From positions 5,456,001 to 5,520,000 of the forward strand of contig NZ_CP117449.1 in the NCBI RefSeq assembly GCF_030687835.1: DNA of 64,000 nt. Reading direction: 5' to 3'. The DNA is from Pseudomonas hefeiensis (lineage in GTDB: Bacteria; Pseudomonadota; Gammaproteobacteria; Pseudomonadales; Pseudomonadaceae). Below are positions 1 through 9,827 of this stretch, in pieces; the stretch's first letter is position 1; every line of letters starts with the position of its first letter. The notes beneath the pieces are model-generated. The model worked only from the letters and a program-made list of their open reading frames with translations, ran no database searches and was not told the DNA's origin. Position numbers and translations under genes: made by a program.

Positions 1-1051
1 TGCCGGTGGAACGCATGTCGATGTCGAAAGCGAACTTGGCGATGTCGTCCAGGTAAAGCGTATCGCCCTCGGCGTCACCGTTGCGATCAGCACCATCATT
101 GGTACTGATGCCATCCCAGTTCGGCAGACGGGATCCGCCTAGCGGATCATTGATGGGGAAAGTGCGGTCATAGGTGGGCAAGCCGTCGGTGATCACCACG
201 CCGAAATTCTTCTGGCACCGGTACTGGATCGGGCTGGTGTAGGTGCTGGGGGTACTGTTGTGGTACGGCGTCATGCCCCTGAAATAACGAGTGACCTCGT
301 AATAGCTCTCGGCCAATGGCGTATTGGCGACCGCGCCCAAGCCGTTGATGGCGTTGATCAGGGCACTGTAGTTGGTGTTGGCCTGGGTCTGGGTCACGCT
401 GCCGCTGACGGGTGACAGATCGCTGACGACACGGGCAATGTACCCCCCCGGGCCGGAGTTGCTGTAGTTGGGTGGGTTGAAGGTGGCCAGACCGATGCGC
501 AGGGCGCGGTTGTTGGCGACCAGGTCGTTGGAGACGTCCCGTGCCACGTTGATTCGATAGTCCCTGGGAATTGAGCCGTTGGTGTAGTCCCGGTTCGAGC
601 CGTTGGCCAGAGTCAAAAGATACGCCAGGTATTTAGTGGTGTAACGGGTGTCACCATTGCCCACGGGATCTGGTAATCGCAGGCAGACCCGATCAAGAAA
701 GCCTCGATAGAAACCGTACCAGTTACTCGAGCAGCCACCCCGGTACAGACTCGACAGCAAAACGTTTCCATCATCGGGATCCAGTAACTGCCCTCCAAAG
801 CAACTGTTGTTGGAGTTGCATGTATAAACATTCGAGCGCGACACCGTCGGATCAAACCCCGATGCCCAAATGATGTTGTTCATACTTCCCGAATCATCGA
901 TCAGCAGCATCACATTAGGCGTGACTGCGGCGGCACTCAGCAGCGGCGAATCCGAAGGCGTGAAAGCATAGGCTGGCGCAGCCAGATACAGGCTGAGCAG
1001 TACGCCCCAAAACACCTGCCGCCAATCCCGGCGCACCTTAATATTTCGCAT
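1..1051 (-). CDS. pilY1: PilY1, type IV pilus tip adhesin/assembly protein (N-terminal part, cut by window edge)
   Basis: N-terminal 350 residues of a PilY1-type protein; the rest lies beyond the left edge. A signal peptide is followed by a von Willebrand A-like domain that opens with the metal-binding motif D52-D-S-G-S56 (DxSxS). PilY1 is exported, sits at or near the pilus tip, controls pilus extension and retraction, and takes part in surface sensing. The ATG at 1049-1051 overlaps the end of pilX by 14 bases, and it is the last visible gene of the minor pilin operon fimU-pilV-pilW-pilX-pilY1. The family assignment is secure from the motif plus operon; ligand or calcium-binding loops of the C-terminal propeller cannot be seen here. 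Confidence 0.9.
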   Translation of the reverse strand, partial: MRNIKVRRDWRQVFWGVLLSLYLAAPAYAFTPSDSPLLSAAAVTPNVMLLIDDSGSMNNIIWASGFDPTVSRSNVYTCNSNNSCFGGQLLDPDDGNVLLSSLYRGGCSSNWYGFYRGFLDRVCLRLPDPVGNGDTRYTTKYLAYLLTLANGSNRDYTNGSIPRDYRINVARDVSNDLVANNRALRIGLATFNPPNYSNSGPGGYIARVVSDLSPVSGSVTQTQANTNYSALINAINGLGAVANTPLAESYYEVTRYFRGMTPYHNSTPSTYTSPIQYRCQKNFGVVITDGLPTYDRTFPINDPLGGSRLPNWDGISTNDGADRNGDAEGDTLYLDDIAKFAFDIDMRSTG

Positions 1052-1520
1052 AGATGCTCTCCACCACGCTGCGCTGGTTGTTTCCCACCACAGCCACCGC
1101 CGTGATCCGGTACAGCGTCGCCGACGTATTGATCGGCACGTTGACCGCCGTCAGCGTGGCGCCCAGATTCTGCACGCCGTAAAACCCGCCAGGGACGGCG
1201 ATCCAGGTCACCCCCGAGGATGAATTGCGCCCGGCCGCCGTGAGCGTTGCCGATTCAGCCGGTGGCGCACACTGGGTCGCGGTGGTGCACACAGGCAGGG
1301 AGTAAGCCTCGACCTGCACCGCGCTTTCACCGACTCGCAGCGCTGCCTCGGCTAGCTGGAAAGACTGGTTGCGCAGCATGACGCTACTGGTCATTTTTTC
1401 CTGGAGGGTAGCGCTCTGCATCGACGACAGGCCGATCAGCGTCAGGAGCAGCAGGAAAACCAGGCTGACCAGCAGTGCCATCCCATGCTGACGGTGTCTG
1501 GCGAGAGTCGGACTCATCAA
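1038..1520 (-). CDS. pilX: PilX minor pilin
   Basis: Protein of 160 residues with a type III prepilin leader: a basic N-terminus, then G-M-A-L-L-V and a hydrophobic helix at about residues 14-34, as in the PilX N-terminal family. Unlike most pilins it lacks a clear Glu at mature position 5, as is common for PilX. Minor pilins PilV, PilW and PilX prime assembly of the type IV pilus in the inner membrane together with PilY1. It lies between pilW (9 bases downstream of the pilW stop) and pilY1 (14-base overlap), so it is co-transcribed. Confidence 0.88.
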   Translation of the reverse strand: MMSPTLARHRQHGMALLVSLVFLLLLTLIGLSSMQSATLQEKMTSSVMLRNQSFQLAEAALRVGESAVQVEAYSLPVCTTATQCAPPAESATLTAAGRNSSSGVTWIAVPGGFYGVQNLGATLTAVNVPINTSATLYRITAVAVVGNNQRSVVESIYAKY

Positions 1521-1529
1521 TTGTCCCCC

Positions 1530-2243
1530 TCACAAAAGTCGGTTGCGCAAAGCGGCAACCACGTTGAAGGTCTGCTCGCGCACGTTGTTCTTCGGGTCAA
1601 AGAGCGTGAGGGTCAGGCGTACGCTGCGGATCAGGGCCGGATCGGTGGGGTTGCGGTTGTAGCTCGTTGCTGCGATGTCTGTCGCGCTGCTGGCCACACC
1701 AAATGTCACATCGAATGTCCGGACATTATCCACCAGTACCGCCTGGGTCGGGTTGCCAGCCCCGGAGCCCATCAACAACTGATTATTGCTAAAACTGTAG
1801 ACCAGCCGCCGTATCGGAAACGCCATTTGCCCGGCCGCCGGCAGCCGTGCCCCGGTATAGGCGGTTGCTGAGGTGCGACAGTCCGAGACCACCGTCCAGG
1901 TCGGCACGCCGCCGCTGTTGCCGACATCCGTCGTCACCAGGGTCAGCTTCAGATTGGCATTGTCCCAGCTAATCGGCGTGACCTTGCTGGCATTGAAATC
2001 TCCCGCCGAGGACGCGTCGAGAACAGTCTCCAGGCAACCGAACATGCCCACCATGCGAAGTTCCTGGACCATCTTGCTCAGGACAAACCGCGCATCCTCC
2101 TGCATCACCGCCGCCGCGCTCTGACTGACGTAGGTGTTTTTCGCGGCGATGAAAATCTGCACCACACCCAGCACGACGATTAGGCTGAGCACCAGCGCGA
2201 TCATCAATTCAATCAGGCCAAATCCCCGGCAATGCCTGCTCAT
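1530..2243 (-). CDS. pilW: PilW minor pilin
   Basis: Protein of 237 residues. The ATG at 2241-2243 is chosen because it gives a short basic leader followed by the prepilin peptidase site G-F-G-L-I-E-L-M and a hydrophobic helix, and because it overlaps the pilV stop as ATGA. The open frame extends further upstream but that would add about 34 residues before the leader. PilW is a core minor pilin of the type IV pilus initiation complex. Length and position between pilV and pilX match the family. Confidence 0.88.
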   Translation of the reverse strand: MSRHCRGFGLIELMIALVLSLIVVLGVVQIFIAAKNTYVSQSAAAVMQEDARFVLSKMVQELRMVGMFGCLETVLDASSAGDFNASKVTPISWDNANLKLTLVTTDVGNSGGVPTWTVVSDCRTSATAYTGARLPAAGQMAFPIRRLVYSFSNNQLLMGSGAGNPTQAVLVDNVRTFDVTFGVASSATDIAATSYNRNPTDPALIRSVRLTLTLFDPKNNVREQTFNVVAALRNRLL

Positions 2244-2701
2244 GGCGTCGCCCCTGGCGGGTCGACGGCGGCGCGACTGGTCAGCACGAAGCTGCGTCGC
2301 GCCTCGGCAGCGTTGGTCGTGTTGGCGGCCCGGGCATCGTCCCAAGAGATGGTAATGGTGTAGACCCGCTGGTGCAGCGCAACAGTGCCGGTGGCCGTGG
2401 CGCCGCCGAAGCTGATGATGTTGGTCTTGAAATCGTAGAGATCCTGGTCCCGGGCCACGTTGAGATTGGGTGAACTGGGCGGCGTGACCGTGTAATCGGC
2501 GCCGGAGTTGGCGCGAATGCGGTCCAGCATGTCGTAGGCGATGAAGCTGGCCTGGCTGGTCATGCGCGAGCTGTCGGTATATTTAAGCGCATTGAGCTGA
2601 ACCATCGCCGCTCCCAGCAAGCCCACGCCAAGAATCAGCACCGCCACCAGCACCTCGATCAGTGTCATGCCATCCTGTGCCTGTTTACTGCAACCCTTCA
2701 T
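2240..2701 (-). CDS. pilV: PilV minor pilin
   Basis: Protein of 153 residues starting at the ATG at 2699-2701, which overlaps the fimU stop as ATGA. The leader ends at the prepilin cleavage motif G-M-T-L-I-E-V-L with Glu at mature position 5, followed by a hydrophobic helix of about 20 residues. PilV is part of the minor pilin complex that primes type IV pilus assembly. The frame is open for 13 further codons upstream, but the overlap and leader length favour the shorter form. Confidence 0.88.
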   Translation of the reverse strand: MKGCSKQAQDGMTLIEVLVAVLILGVGLLGAAMVQLNALKYTDSSRMTSQASFIAYDMLDRIRANSGADYTVTPPSSPNLNVARDQDLYDFKTNIISFGGATATGTVALHQRVYTITISWDDARAANTTNAAEARRSFVLTSRAAVDPPGATP

Positions 2702-3171
2702 CCGCAACTTCCACCCAATACGATTCGTCCATTGAGGCAAACACTCAGCGTCCTGCTCTGCGCCCCCCTTACATAATTGAAAGTCACCGGCGTGGCCGGT
2801 GCCGACAGCCCACCGAGGTTGTTGAAATCAATGTTGGTCACGTCTGAGGTTAGCGTCAGAGTCGCGCCGCTGCTCATTGCTGGAACAACCCGCAATACAT
2901 TGGGCTCAGCGCCAGTACTGTCATACACCGTCAGTTCGCTGCTCCATACGCTGCCCTGGGACGTGGGGCGAATTCTTGTCGTGACACCACGGTCGATCGC
3001 CGTCATCCGGGCGAAGTTCAGTGCCCGACGCAGGTCACCAATATCGGTATCGGCCTTGGTGCCCTGCACCGAACCGGTGAGGGCCGGTACCGCCAGGGTG
3101 ATCAGGAGCAGCAGCACGCCGAGGGCTACCAGCACCTCAATCAGCGTGAAACCTTTTGTACGAAGATCCAT
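2698..3171 (-). CDS. fimU: FimU/GspH-type minor pseudopilin, first gene of the minor pilin operon
   Basis: Protein of 157 residues with leader MDLRTKG followed by F-T-L-I-E-V-L and a hydrophobic helix, then a GspH/FimT-like globular domain with one C-terminal Cys pair (C-L-N-G...G-S-C-G). In Pseudomonas FimU connects PilV, PilW and PilX to the major pilin. It is the promoter-proximal gene of the operon. FimT and FimU are close paralogues; position at the head of the pilV-W-X-Y1 operon is the reason for calling this one FimU. Confidence 0.8.
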   Translation of the reverse strand: MDLRTKGFTLIEVLVALGVLLLLITLAVPALTGSVQGTKADTDIGDLRRALNFARMTAIDRGVTTRIRPTSQGSVWSSELTVYDSTGAEPNVLRVVPAMSSGATLTLTSDVTNIDFNNLGGLSAPATPVTFNYVRGAQSRTLSVCLNGRIVLGGSCG

Positions 3172-3228
3172 CGATGCCCTCCGTTGCCGTCGGCTATACC
3201 TGCTTCTACACGCTAGAACAAACGACTG

Positions 3229-3321
3229 CCTGTGGCGAGGGAGCTTGCTCCCGCAGGGGTGCGAAGCGGCCCTATTTTTTTGCGGCCACTACGCAGCCAG
3301 CGGGAGCAAGCTCTCGCCACA
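3229..3321. repeat. REP-like inverted pair between fimU and fimT
   Basis: Two arms of about 24 bases (CTGTGGCGAGGGAGCTTGCT and its near complement ending CTCTCGCCACA) face each other across roughly 45 bases. This is the TGTGGCGAG variant of the GTGGGAGC REP family seen throughout the window. It lies in the divergent gap between fimU and fimT, close to both promoters. Confidence 0.75.
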
Positions 3322-3346
3322 ACAAGCTCTCCAGGGAGGAGGCGTC

Positions 3347-3862
3347 ATGCACCAACAGGGCTTCAGCCTGATCGAACTGCTCATGGGACTGGCGATTGCC
3401 GCGATTGTTCTGCCGTGGGCCGGTTCCGGATACAAAGCACTGGTGGAATCCACTGAACGCGACGCCGCCGCGCGGCTGTTGGCCAGCGGTCTGCGCAGCG
3501 CTCGCAGCGAAGCAATCACGCGCAATCGGACGGTGACGATTCAAGGCATAGACAACGATTGGAGCCAGGGGTGGCAGATCATGCTGGACGGCGACGACCA
3601 GACATTGCTGACGCAGCACAGCCGCCATGCTCGAATCATTGGCAACGGGCCGGTAAAACATTCGGTAAGGTTCGGCAGCCAGGGGGAGCCGCTCCTGCCC
3701 AGCGGCGCGTTTCAGGCGGGGACGTTACATATTTGTGCACGCCAAAAGCCGGTCAGTCATCATCAGGTGGTACTGTCACGCAGCGGCCGCGTCAGCCTGC
3801 GCAGCGAGGAAACCGAGCAGGCTTTGTGCGAAAAGGACTTAAAGCAAGGAGCGAACGCGTAG
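3347..3862 (+). CDS. fimT: FimT-like type IV pilus pseudopilin
   Basis: Protein of 171 residues. ATG at 3347 follows a good ribosome binding site (AGGGAGGA) and gives a very short leader, M-H-Q-Q-G, before F-S-L-I-E-L-L and a hydrophobic helix; the globular part has the GspH/FimT pattern including a Cys pair (H-I-C-A near 130 and A-L-C-E near the end). FimT-like pseudopilins have been linked to pilus biogenesis and DNA uptake. It points away from the minor pilin operon and its 3' end overlaps ispH by 24 bases tail-to-tail. Confidence 0.8.
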   Translation: MHQQGFSLIELLMGLAIAAIVLPWAGSGYKALVESTERDAAARLLASGLRSARSEAITRNRTVTIQGIDNDWSQGWQIMLDGDDQTLLTQHSRHARIIGNGPVKHSVRFGSQGEPLLPSGAFQAGTLHICARQKPVSHHQVVLSRSGRVSLRSEETEQALCEKDLKQGANA

Positions 3863-4786
3863 TTCCTTGGGCATGGAGAAGGTGACGTTCTCCTCGCGAC
3901 CGGACAATTCATCGGCACCGGTTGCACCCCAGGCCTGCAGCTGCTGGATCACCCCGCGCACCAACACTTCCGGCGCTGAAGCACCGGCGGTAATGCCGAT
4001 ACGCTCGACGCCATCGAACCAACTGCGCTGCATGTCTTCGGCGCCGTCAATCAGGTACGCCGGAGTGGACATGCGCTCGGCCAGCTCACGCAGGCGATTG
4101 GAGTTGGAGCTGTTCGGGCTACCGACTACCAGCACGACATCACACTCGTCGGCCAGTTGCTTGACCGCATCCTGACGATTCTGGGTGGCGTAGCAGATGT
4201 CGTCCTTGCGCGGCCCGCCGATGGCCGGGAAGCGCGCACGCAGGGCGTCGATCACCCGACTGGTATCGTCCATGGACAGGGTGGTCTGGGTGACAAAGGC
4301 CAGCTTTTCCGGGTTACGCACCTGCAGGGCGGCGACGTCTTCTTCATCCTCGACCAGGTAGATCGCACCACCGTTACTGGCATCGTATTGGCCCATGGTG
4401 CCTTCGACTTCCGGATGGCCCTCGTGGCCGATCAGGATGCACTCACGACCGTCACGGCTGTAACGGGCCACTTCGATATGGACCTTGGTCACCAACGGGC
4501 AGGTCGCGTCGAACACCTTCAGGCCCCGACCAGCGGCTTCGGTACGCACTGCCTGGGAAACCCCGTGGGCACTGAAGATCACGATGACGTCGTCCGGCAC
4601 CTGGTCCAGTTCCTCGACGAAGATCGCCCCGCGGCTACGCAGGTCTTCGACGACAAATTTGTTGTGGACCACTTCGTGGCGCACGTAGATGGGCGGCCCG
4701 AAGACTTCCAGGGCGCGGTTGACGATTTCGATCGCCCGGTCCACACCGGCGCAGAAGCCACGGGGGTTGGCGAGTTTGATTTGCAT
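3839..4786 (-). CDS. ispH: 4-hydroxy-3-methylbut-2-enyl diphosphate reductase
   Basis: IspH (LytB), 315 residues, the last enzyme of the MEP isoprenoid pathway: it reduces HMBPP to IPP and DMAPP with a [4Fe-4S] cluster. The three cluster cysteines are visible in R-G-F-C-A-G-V (C12), D-A-T-C-P-L-V and D-I-C-Y-A-T-Q, together with the substrate-binding H-E/H-G motifs (I-G-H-E-G-H-P-E). Last gene of the ribF-ileS-lspA-fkpB-ispH set, separated from fkpB by a REP pair. Length is normal for the family. Confidence 0.97.
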   Translation of the reverse strand: MQIKLANPRGFCAGVDRAIEIVNRALEVFGPPIYVRHEVVHNKFVVEDLRSRGAIFVEELDQVPDDVIVIFSAHGVSQAVRTEAAGRGLKVFDATCPLVTKVHIEVARYSRDGRECILIGHEGHPEVEGTMGQYDASNGGAIYLVEDEEDVAALQVRNPEKLAFVTQTTLSMDDTSRVIDALRARFPAIGGPRKDDICYATQNRQDAVKQLADECDVVLVVGSPNSSNSNRLRELAERMSTPAYLIDGAEDMQRSWFDGVERIGITAGASAPEVLVRGVIQQLQAWGATGADELSGREENVTFSMPKELRVRSLL

Positions 4787-4855
4787 GCTGTGCCTCGTGT
4801 CTTGCGCGCAAGAAATAGTAATGCTTGTCTAAAAACTCAAAGACAATGGAATCCC

Positions 4856-4947
4856 ATGTGGGAGCGGGCTTGCTCGCGAAGGCGGACTGTCAGCCAACAT
4901 CAGTATTGAATGTAAGGCCCTCTTCGCGAGCAAGCCCGCTCCCACAC
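4856..4947. repeat. REP inverted pair (REPIN) between fkpB and ispH
   Basis: TGTGGGAGCGGGCTTGCTCG and its inverted copy flank a 45-base middle. Canonical form of the REP family in this window, placed between two co-oriented genes, where it could affect mRNA stability. Confidence 0.85.
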
Positions 4948-4965
4948 TGGACCGCATCCGGTCAG

Positions 4966-5403
4966 TTAAACTGCCTTGACGTCGATAATTTCCACTTTGA
5001 AGCTCAAGGTCTTACCCGCCAGCGGATGGTTGAAGTCCACGGTCACCTGGGCGTCGTCGAAAGCCTTTACCACGCCTGGCAGCTCAGTATTGGCCGCATC
5101 GTTGAAGATCACCAGCAAGCCTTCGGACAGTTCCATGTCCTGGAACTGGGAGCGTGGCATGGTCTGCACGTTTTGCGGGTTGGGCTGACCAAAGGCGTTT
5201 TTCGGTGGAACCACCACGGTGCGCTTGTCGCCGGCTTTGAAGCCGAAGATCGCCGCTTCGAAGCCTGGCAACAAGTTGCCGTCACCAACCTTGAACACCG
5301 CCGGAGTCTTGTCAAAGGTGCTGTCGACGGTATCACCGTTTTCCAGGTGCAGGGCGAAGTGAAGCGTCACTTCAGTGTTTTGAGCGATGCGCTGCTCAGT
5401 CAT
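4966..5403 (-). CDS. fkpB: FKBP-type peptidyl-prolyl cis-trans isomerase FkpB (SlpA-like)
   Basis: Protein of 145 residues with an FKBP fold and the SlyD-type insert-in-flap region: V-T-L-H-F-A-L near the N-terminus, L-L-P-G-F-E-A-A-I-F-G and the flap segment around N-A-F-G-Q-P-N-P. It is cytoplasmic and catalyses prolyl isomerisation. The start overlaps the lspA stop by 8 bases, so translation is probably coupled; fkpB sits between lspA and ispH as in other gammaproteobacteria. Confidence 0.93.
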   Translation of the reverse strand: MTEQRIAQNTEVTLHFALHLENGDTVDSTFDKTPAVFKVGDGNLLPGFEAAIFGFKAGDKRTVVVPPKNAFGQPNPQNVQTMPRSQFQDMELSEGLLVIFNDAANTELPGVVKAFDDAQVTVDFNHPLAGKTLSFKVEIIDVKAV

Positions 5404-5917
5404 GGACGGCTTCTCCGGGTTTCTTACTCTTGAACATGTCCAGCGCGAGCATCACTGCGCCCACGGTGATGGCGCTGTCGGCAAAGTTGAACGCCGGAAA
5501 ATGCCAGCGGTTCTGCCAATGCACCAGGATGAAATCGATCACGTGGCCCAAGGCAATCCGGTCATAAAGATTACCCAACGCGCCCCCGAGCACCAATGCC
5601 AGCGCCACGGCCAGCCAGGTCTCATCGCGGCCCAGGCGCTTGAGCCAGACCACCAGCACGCCGCTGACCACGATGGCGATCAGGGCGAACAGCCAGCGCT
5701 GCCAACCCGAACTGTCGGCCAGGAAGCTGAACGCCGCGCCCGTGTTGTAGGCCAGCGTCCAGCTGAAGTAGTCAGGAATGACCACGATCTGCTGGTACAT
5801 GGTCAGCGAGTTCTCGAAGTAGTACTTGCTGGCCTGGTCGATGACTAGGACCAGCACACTCAACCACAGCCAGCTCAGCCGTCCGAAACGGCTCGCCACG
5901 TTAGACGCACTAGGCAT
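5396..5917 (-). CDS. lspA: Lipoprotein signal peptidase (signal peptidase II)
   Basis: Protein of 173 residues with four hydrophobic segments. Conserved regions include V-I-D-Q-A-S-K near the N-terminus and the two catalytic Asp regions, [10 protein letters not shown] and F-N-F-A-D-S-A-I. LspA cleaves the signal peptide of prolipoproteins in the inner membrane after lipidation. The ATG at 5915-5917 overlaps the ileS stop by 8 bases; the open frame has an upstream ATG that would lengthen the N-terminus without support. Confidence 0.95.
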   Translation of the reverse strand: MPSASNVASRFGRLSWLWLSVLVLVIDQASKYYFENSLTMYQQIVVIPDYFSWTLAYNTGAAFSFLADSSGWQRWLFALIAIVVSGVLVVWLKRLGRDETWLAVALALVLGGALGNLYDRIALGHVIDFILVHWQNRWHFPAFNFADSAITVGAVMLALDMFKSKKPGEAVHD

Positions 5918-8746
5918 AGTGACGCACCTCACCGGTGCCACTGATGTTGTCGACGCAACGACCGCAGATTTCCGGATGTTCCGGGTTTACACCGACGTCT
6001 TCGCGGCAGTGCCAGCAGCGGGCGCACTTGGTGTGATTCGACTTGACGATTTTCAGCTTCAGGCCGCTGACCTCAGTGCTTACTGCATCGGCCGGCGCCT
6101 GCACCAACGGCGCGACACTGGCGGTGGAAGTGATCAGCACGAAACGCAGCTCGTTGCTCAGCTTGGCCAGGTCGACTCCCAGGGCTTCTTCGGCGTAGAG
6201 CGTCACTTCGGCCTGCAGGTTGCCACCCACGGCCTTGGCCGCGCGCTGGATTTCCATTTCCTTGTTGACCGCTGCCTTGACCGCCATGATCCGGTCCCAA
6301 TAGGCACGGTCCAGCTCGAAACCTTGCGGCAGCTCGGTCAGGCCTTCGTACCAGGTATTGAGCATCACCGACTCGTTGCGCTCGCCCGGCAGGTATTGCC
6401 ACAGTTCATCGGCGGTGAACGCCAGGATCGGCGCGATCCAGCGCACCAGCGCTTCGCTGATGTGGAACAGCGCAGTCTGGCAGGAACGGCGCGCTTTGCT
6501 GTCGGCACCAGTGGTGTACTGGCGGTCCTTGATGATGTCGAGGTAGAAACCGCCGAGCTCCTGTACGCAGAAGTTGTGGATCTTGGAGTAGACGTTCCAG
6601 AAACGGTACTCACCGTAATGCTCCTGCAATTCGCGTTGCAGCAGCAGGGTACGGTCCACGGCCCAGCGGTCCAGCGCGAGCATTTCTTCGGCCGGCAGCA
6701 GGTCGGTGGCCGGGTTGAAACCGGTCAGGTTCGAGAGCAGGAAGCGCGCGGTGTTACGGATCCGCCGGTAGGCGTCCGCGCTGCGCTGCAGGATCTGCTC
6801 GGAAACGGCCATCTCGCCGGAATAGTCGGTGGAGGCGACCCACAAGCGCATGATGTCGGCGCCCAGGGTGTCATTGACCTTCTGCGGCGCGATCACGTTG
6901 CCCAGGGACTTGGACATCTTGCGCCCGGACTCATCGACGGTGAAGCCCGTGGGTCAGCAGCTCGCGGTACGGTGCGTGGTTGTCGATGGCGCAGCCGGTC
7001 AGCAGCGACGAGTGGAACCAGCCGCGGTGCTGGTCCGAACCTTCCAGGTACAGGTCGGCACGCGGGCCGGTTTCATGGCCCATCGGGTGCGAACCGCGCA
7101 GCACATGCCAGTGGGTGGTGCCGGAGTCAAACCAGACGTCCAGGGTATCGCTGATCTTGTCGTACGTACAGCGGCGCTTCGTCGCCCAGCAGCTCGGCGG
7201 CGTCCATCTTGAACCAGGCTTCGATGCCTTCGACTTCGACGCGCTTGGCCACCATTTCCATCAGTTCGACGGTGCGCGGGTGCAGCTCGCCGCTTTCCTT
7301 GTTCAGGAAGAACGGGATTGGCACACCCCAGTTACGCTGGCGGGAGATGCACCAGTCGGGACGGTTGGCGATCATCGAGTGCAGGCGCGCCTGGCCCCAG
7401 GCCGGCACGAACTTGGTGTCCTCGATGGCTTTGAGGGAGCGCTGGCGCAGGGGCTCGCCAGTGGCTGGCTGCTTGTCCATGCCGATGAACCACTGCGCGG
7501 TGGCGCGATAGATCAGCGGGGTCTTGTGGCGCCAGCAGTGCATGTAGCTGTGTTCGATGACGGTGGTGTGCAGCAACGCGCCGACTTCGGCCAGCTTGTC
7601 GACGATGGCCGGGTTGGCCTTGAAGATGAACTGCCCGCCGAAGAACTCCAGCGACGGTGCGTACACGCCATTGCTCTGTACCGGGTTGAGGATGTCGTCG
7701 TTGACCAGACCGTATTTCTTGCAGATCACAAAGTCGTCTACGCCATAGGCAGGCGAACAGTGAACAATACCTGTTCCGGCGCTCAGCTCAACGTAGTCAG
7801 CCAGATAGATCGGCGACAGACGGTCATAGAACGGATGGCGGAAATTGATCAGTTCCAGCGTCGAGCCTGGCGCGGTGGCCAGCACCGAGCCTTCGAGGTT
7901 GTAGCGAGCCAGGCAGGACTCGACCAGTTCTTCGGCCAATACCAGCAGCTTGTCGCCAACATCGACCAGGGCGTAGTTGAATTCCGGGTGGACGTTCAAC
8001 GCCTGGTTGGCCGGGATCGTCCACGGGGTGGTGGTCCAGATCACGATCGACGTCGGCTTGCTCAGCTTGCCAAGGCCGAAAGCGGCGGCGAGCTTGTCTT
8101 CATCGGCGATCGGGAACGCGACGTCGATGGTCGACGACTTTTTGTTTTCGTACTCGACTTCGGCTTCGGCCAGGGCCGAACCGCAATCGAAGCACCAATT
8201 CACGGGCTTGAGGCCCTTGAACACGAAGCCGCCCTCGACGATTTTCGCCAAGGCACGGATTTCGCCGGCTTCGTTTTTGAAGTCCATGGTTTTGTAAGGG
8301 TTGGCGAAGTCGCCCAGCACGCCGAGGCGGATGAATTCGGACTTCTGCCCTTCGATCTGCTCGGTGGCGTAGGCACGGCACAATTCGCGGGTTTTGTCCG
8401 CGCCCAGGTTCTTGCCGTGGGTCACTTCAACCTTGTGCTCGATCGGCAGGCCATGGCAATCCCAACCCGGGATATACGGCGCGTCGAAACCCGACAGGGT
8501 CTTGGAACGGATGATCATGTCCTTGAGAATCTTGTTCAGCGCGTGACCGATGTGGATCGTGCCGTTGGCGTACGGAGGGCCGTCGTGCAGGACGAACTTC
8601 GGACGATCCTTGCCAATTTCGCGCAACTTTCCGTACAGGCCAATGCTGTCCCAACGCTGCAGAATCTGTGGTTCGCGCTGAGGCAGGCCGGCCTTCATTG
8701 GGAAGGCGGTGTCCGGAAGGTTTAGCGTGGCTTTATAGTCGGTCAT
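5910..8746 (-). CDS. ileS: Isoleucyl-tRNA synthetase, frame broken by two small insertions in this sequence
   Basis: Class I synthetase that charges tRNA-Ile. The N-terminal part shows the HIGH motif (T-I-H-I-G-H-A), the C-terminal part the KMSKS loop (K-M-S-K-S-L-G-N) and a C-terminal zinc finger (C-A-R-C-W-H-C and C-G-R-C). The frame breaks twice: a tandem repeat of GTAC near 7162-7169 (4 extra bases), and one extra G in CCC at 6946-6948. Removing these five bases restores a 943-residue protein, the usual Pseudomonas length. Because ileS is essential, the breaks are probably sequencing errors unless another ileS copy exists. It overlaps lspA by 8 bases. Confidence 0.93.
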
Positions 8747-8759
8747 TTAAGGCTCTTCA

Positions 8760-9698
8760 TTAGCGATTGGCGCTGGTTGCGACAAGGGCACGGGCGGCGG
8801 CGATATCTGCATGGATCGCCGTCTTGAGCGCCTCCAGAGAGGCAAAACGCTGCTCTTCACGCAGCTTTTGGTGGAAAACCACCGTCAAACGCCGGTCATA
8901 CAGATCGCCGGCAAAATCCAGAACATGTACTTCGAGGTGGGCCTTGCCATCCCCCTGGACCGTGGGCCGGACGCCGATATTGGCGACACCGGGCCAAGTC
9001 TTGCCGTCGATCTCGACACTCACCAGGAACACCCCGGTCAGCGGTACACGACGACGCTTGAGTTGCACGTTGGCCGTCGGCGTGCCCAGTTGGCGCGCCA
9101 GTTTCTGCCCGTGCAGGATCCGTCCGGCAATCCGGTACGGCCGGCCGAGCAAACGCTCGGCCAATTCGAAGTCGGCAGCCGCCAGGGCATTGCGGACCTG
9201 AGTACTGCTGACGCGCAGGCCATCCATCTCGACGGTCTGCGCCGCTTCGACGGTGAAACCCCGGGCCTTGCCGGCCTGTTGCAGGTAATCGAAATCCCCT
9301 GCCCGGTCGCAGCCGAAACGGAAATCATCACCGACTTCCAGGTGTTTTATATCCAGACCGCCCACCAGGATAGTCTCGACGAATTCGGCGGCACTGAGCT
9401 TGCTCAGGCGCTGATTGAAGGCCAGGCACAAGACCCGGTCGACGCCTTCGGCGGCCAGCAGATGCAGCTTGTCCCGTAGCCGGGCCAGACGGGCCGGCGC
9501 GGTGTCCGGGGCGAAAAATTCCCGGGGTTGCGGCTCGAAGATCACCACGCAACTGGGCACGCCCAATTCCTGGGCACGCTCGCGCAACCGCGCCAGGATA
9601 GCCTGGTGGCCACGGTGAACACCGTCAAAGTTGCCAATAGTGGCGACACAGCCCCGATGCTGGGGGCGCAGGTTGTGGAGGCCTCGAACCAGCTGCAT
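8760..9698 (-). CDS. ribF: Bifunctional riboflavin kinase / FAD synthetase
   Basis: Protein of 312 residues. The N-terminal nucleotidyltransferase domain has G-N-F-D-G-V-H-R-G-H and S-S-T-Q-V-R; the C-terminal riboflavin kinase domain has G-T-P-T-A-N and the helix with E-V-H. It makes FMN and then FAD from riboflavin in the cytoplasm. I chose the ATG at 9696-9698 (M-Q-L-V-R-G) because it matches the usual family start; two upstream in-frame ATGs add 19-25 residues without a fold. Immediately upstream of ileS (13 bases), as in most gammaproteobacteria. Confidence 0.95.
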   Translation of the reverse strand: MQLVRGLHNLRPQHRGCVATIGNFDGVHRGHQAILARLRERAQELGVPSCVVIFEPQPREFFAPDTAPARLARLRDKLHLLAAEGVDRVLCLAFNQRLSKLSAAEFVETILVGGLDIKHLEVGDDFRFGCDRAGDFDYLQQAGKARGFTVEAAQTVEMDGLRVSSTQVRNALAAADFELAERLLGRPYRIAGRILHGQKLARQLGTPTANVQLKRRRVPLTGVFLVSVEIDGKTWPGVANIGVRPTVQGDGKAHLEVHVLDFAGDLYDRRLTVVFHQKLREEQRFASLEALKTAIHADIAAARALVATSANR

Positions 9699-9827
9699 AA
9701 CGCGCTTCTTGCTCATAAAGTGGCCGATTATAACCACACCCGGCGGCCGACGACAGGCAACACCGTAACCCAAAGTGATCGAGCCGACAAAACCACTGCC
9801 CGGCCCGGGATTATCGAGGGCAAACCC

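Noticed and set aside
7127..8746. A stand-alone short IleS paralogue
   Set aside because: It ends abruptly at the GTAC repeat with an unrelated tail, and the missing C-terminal part lies directly downstream in another frame.
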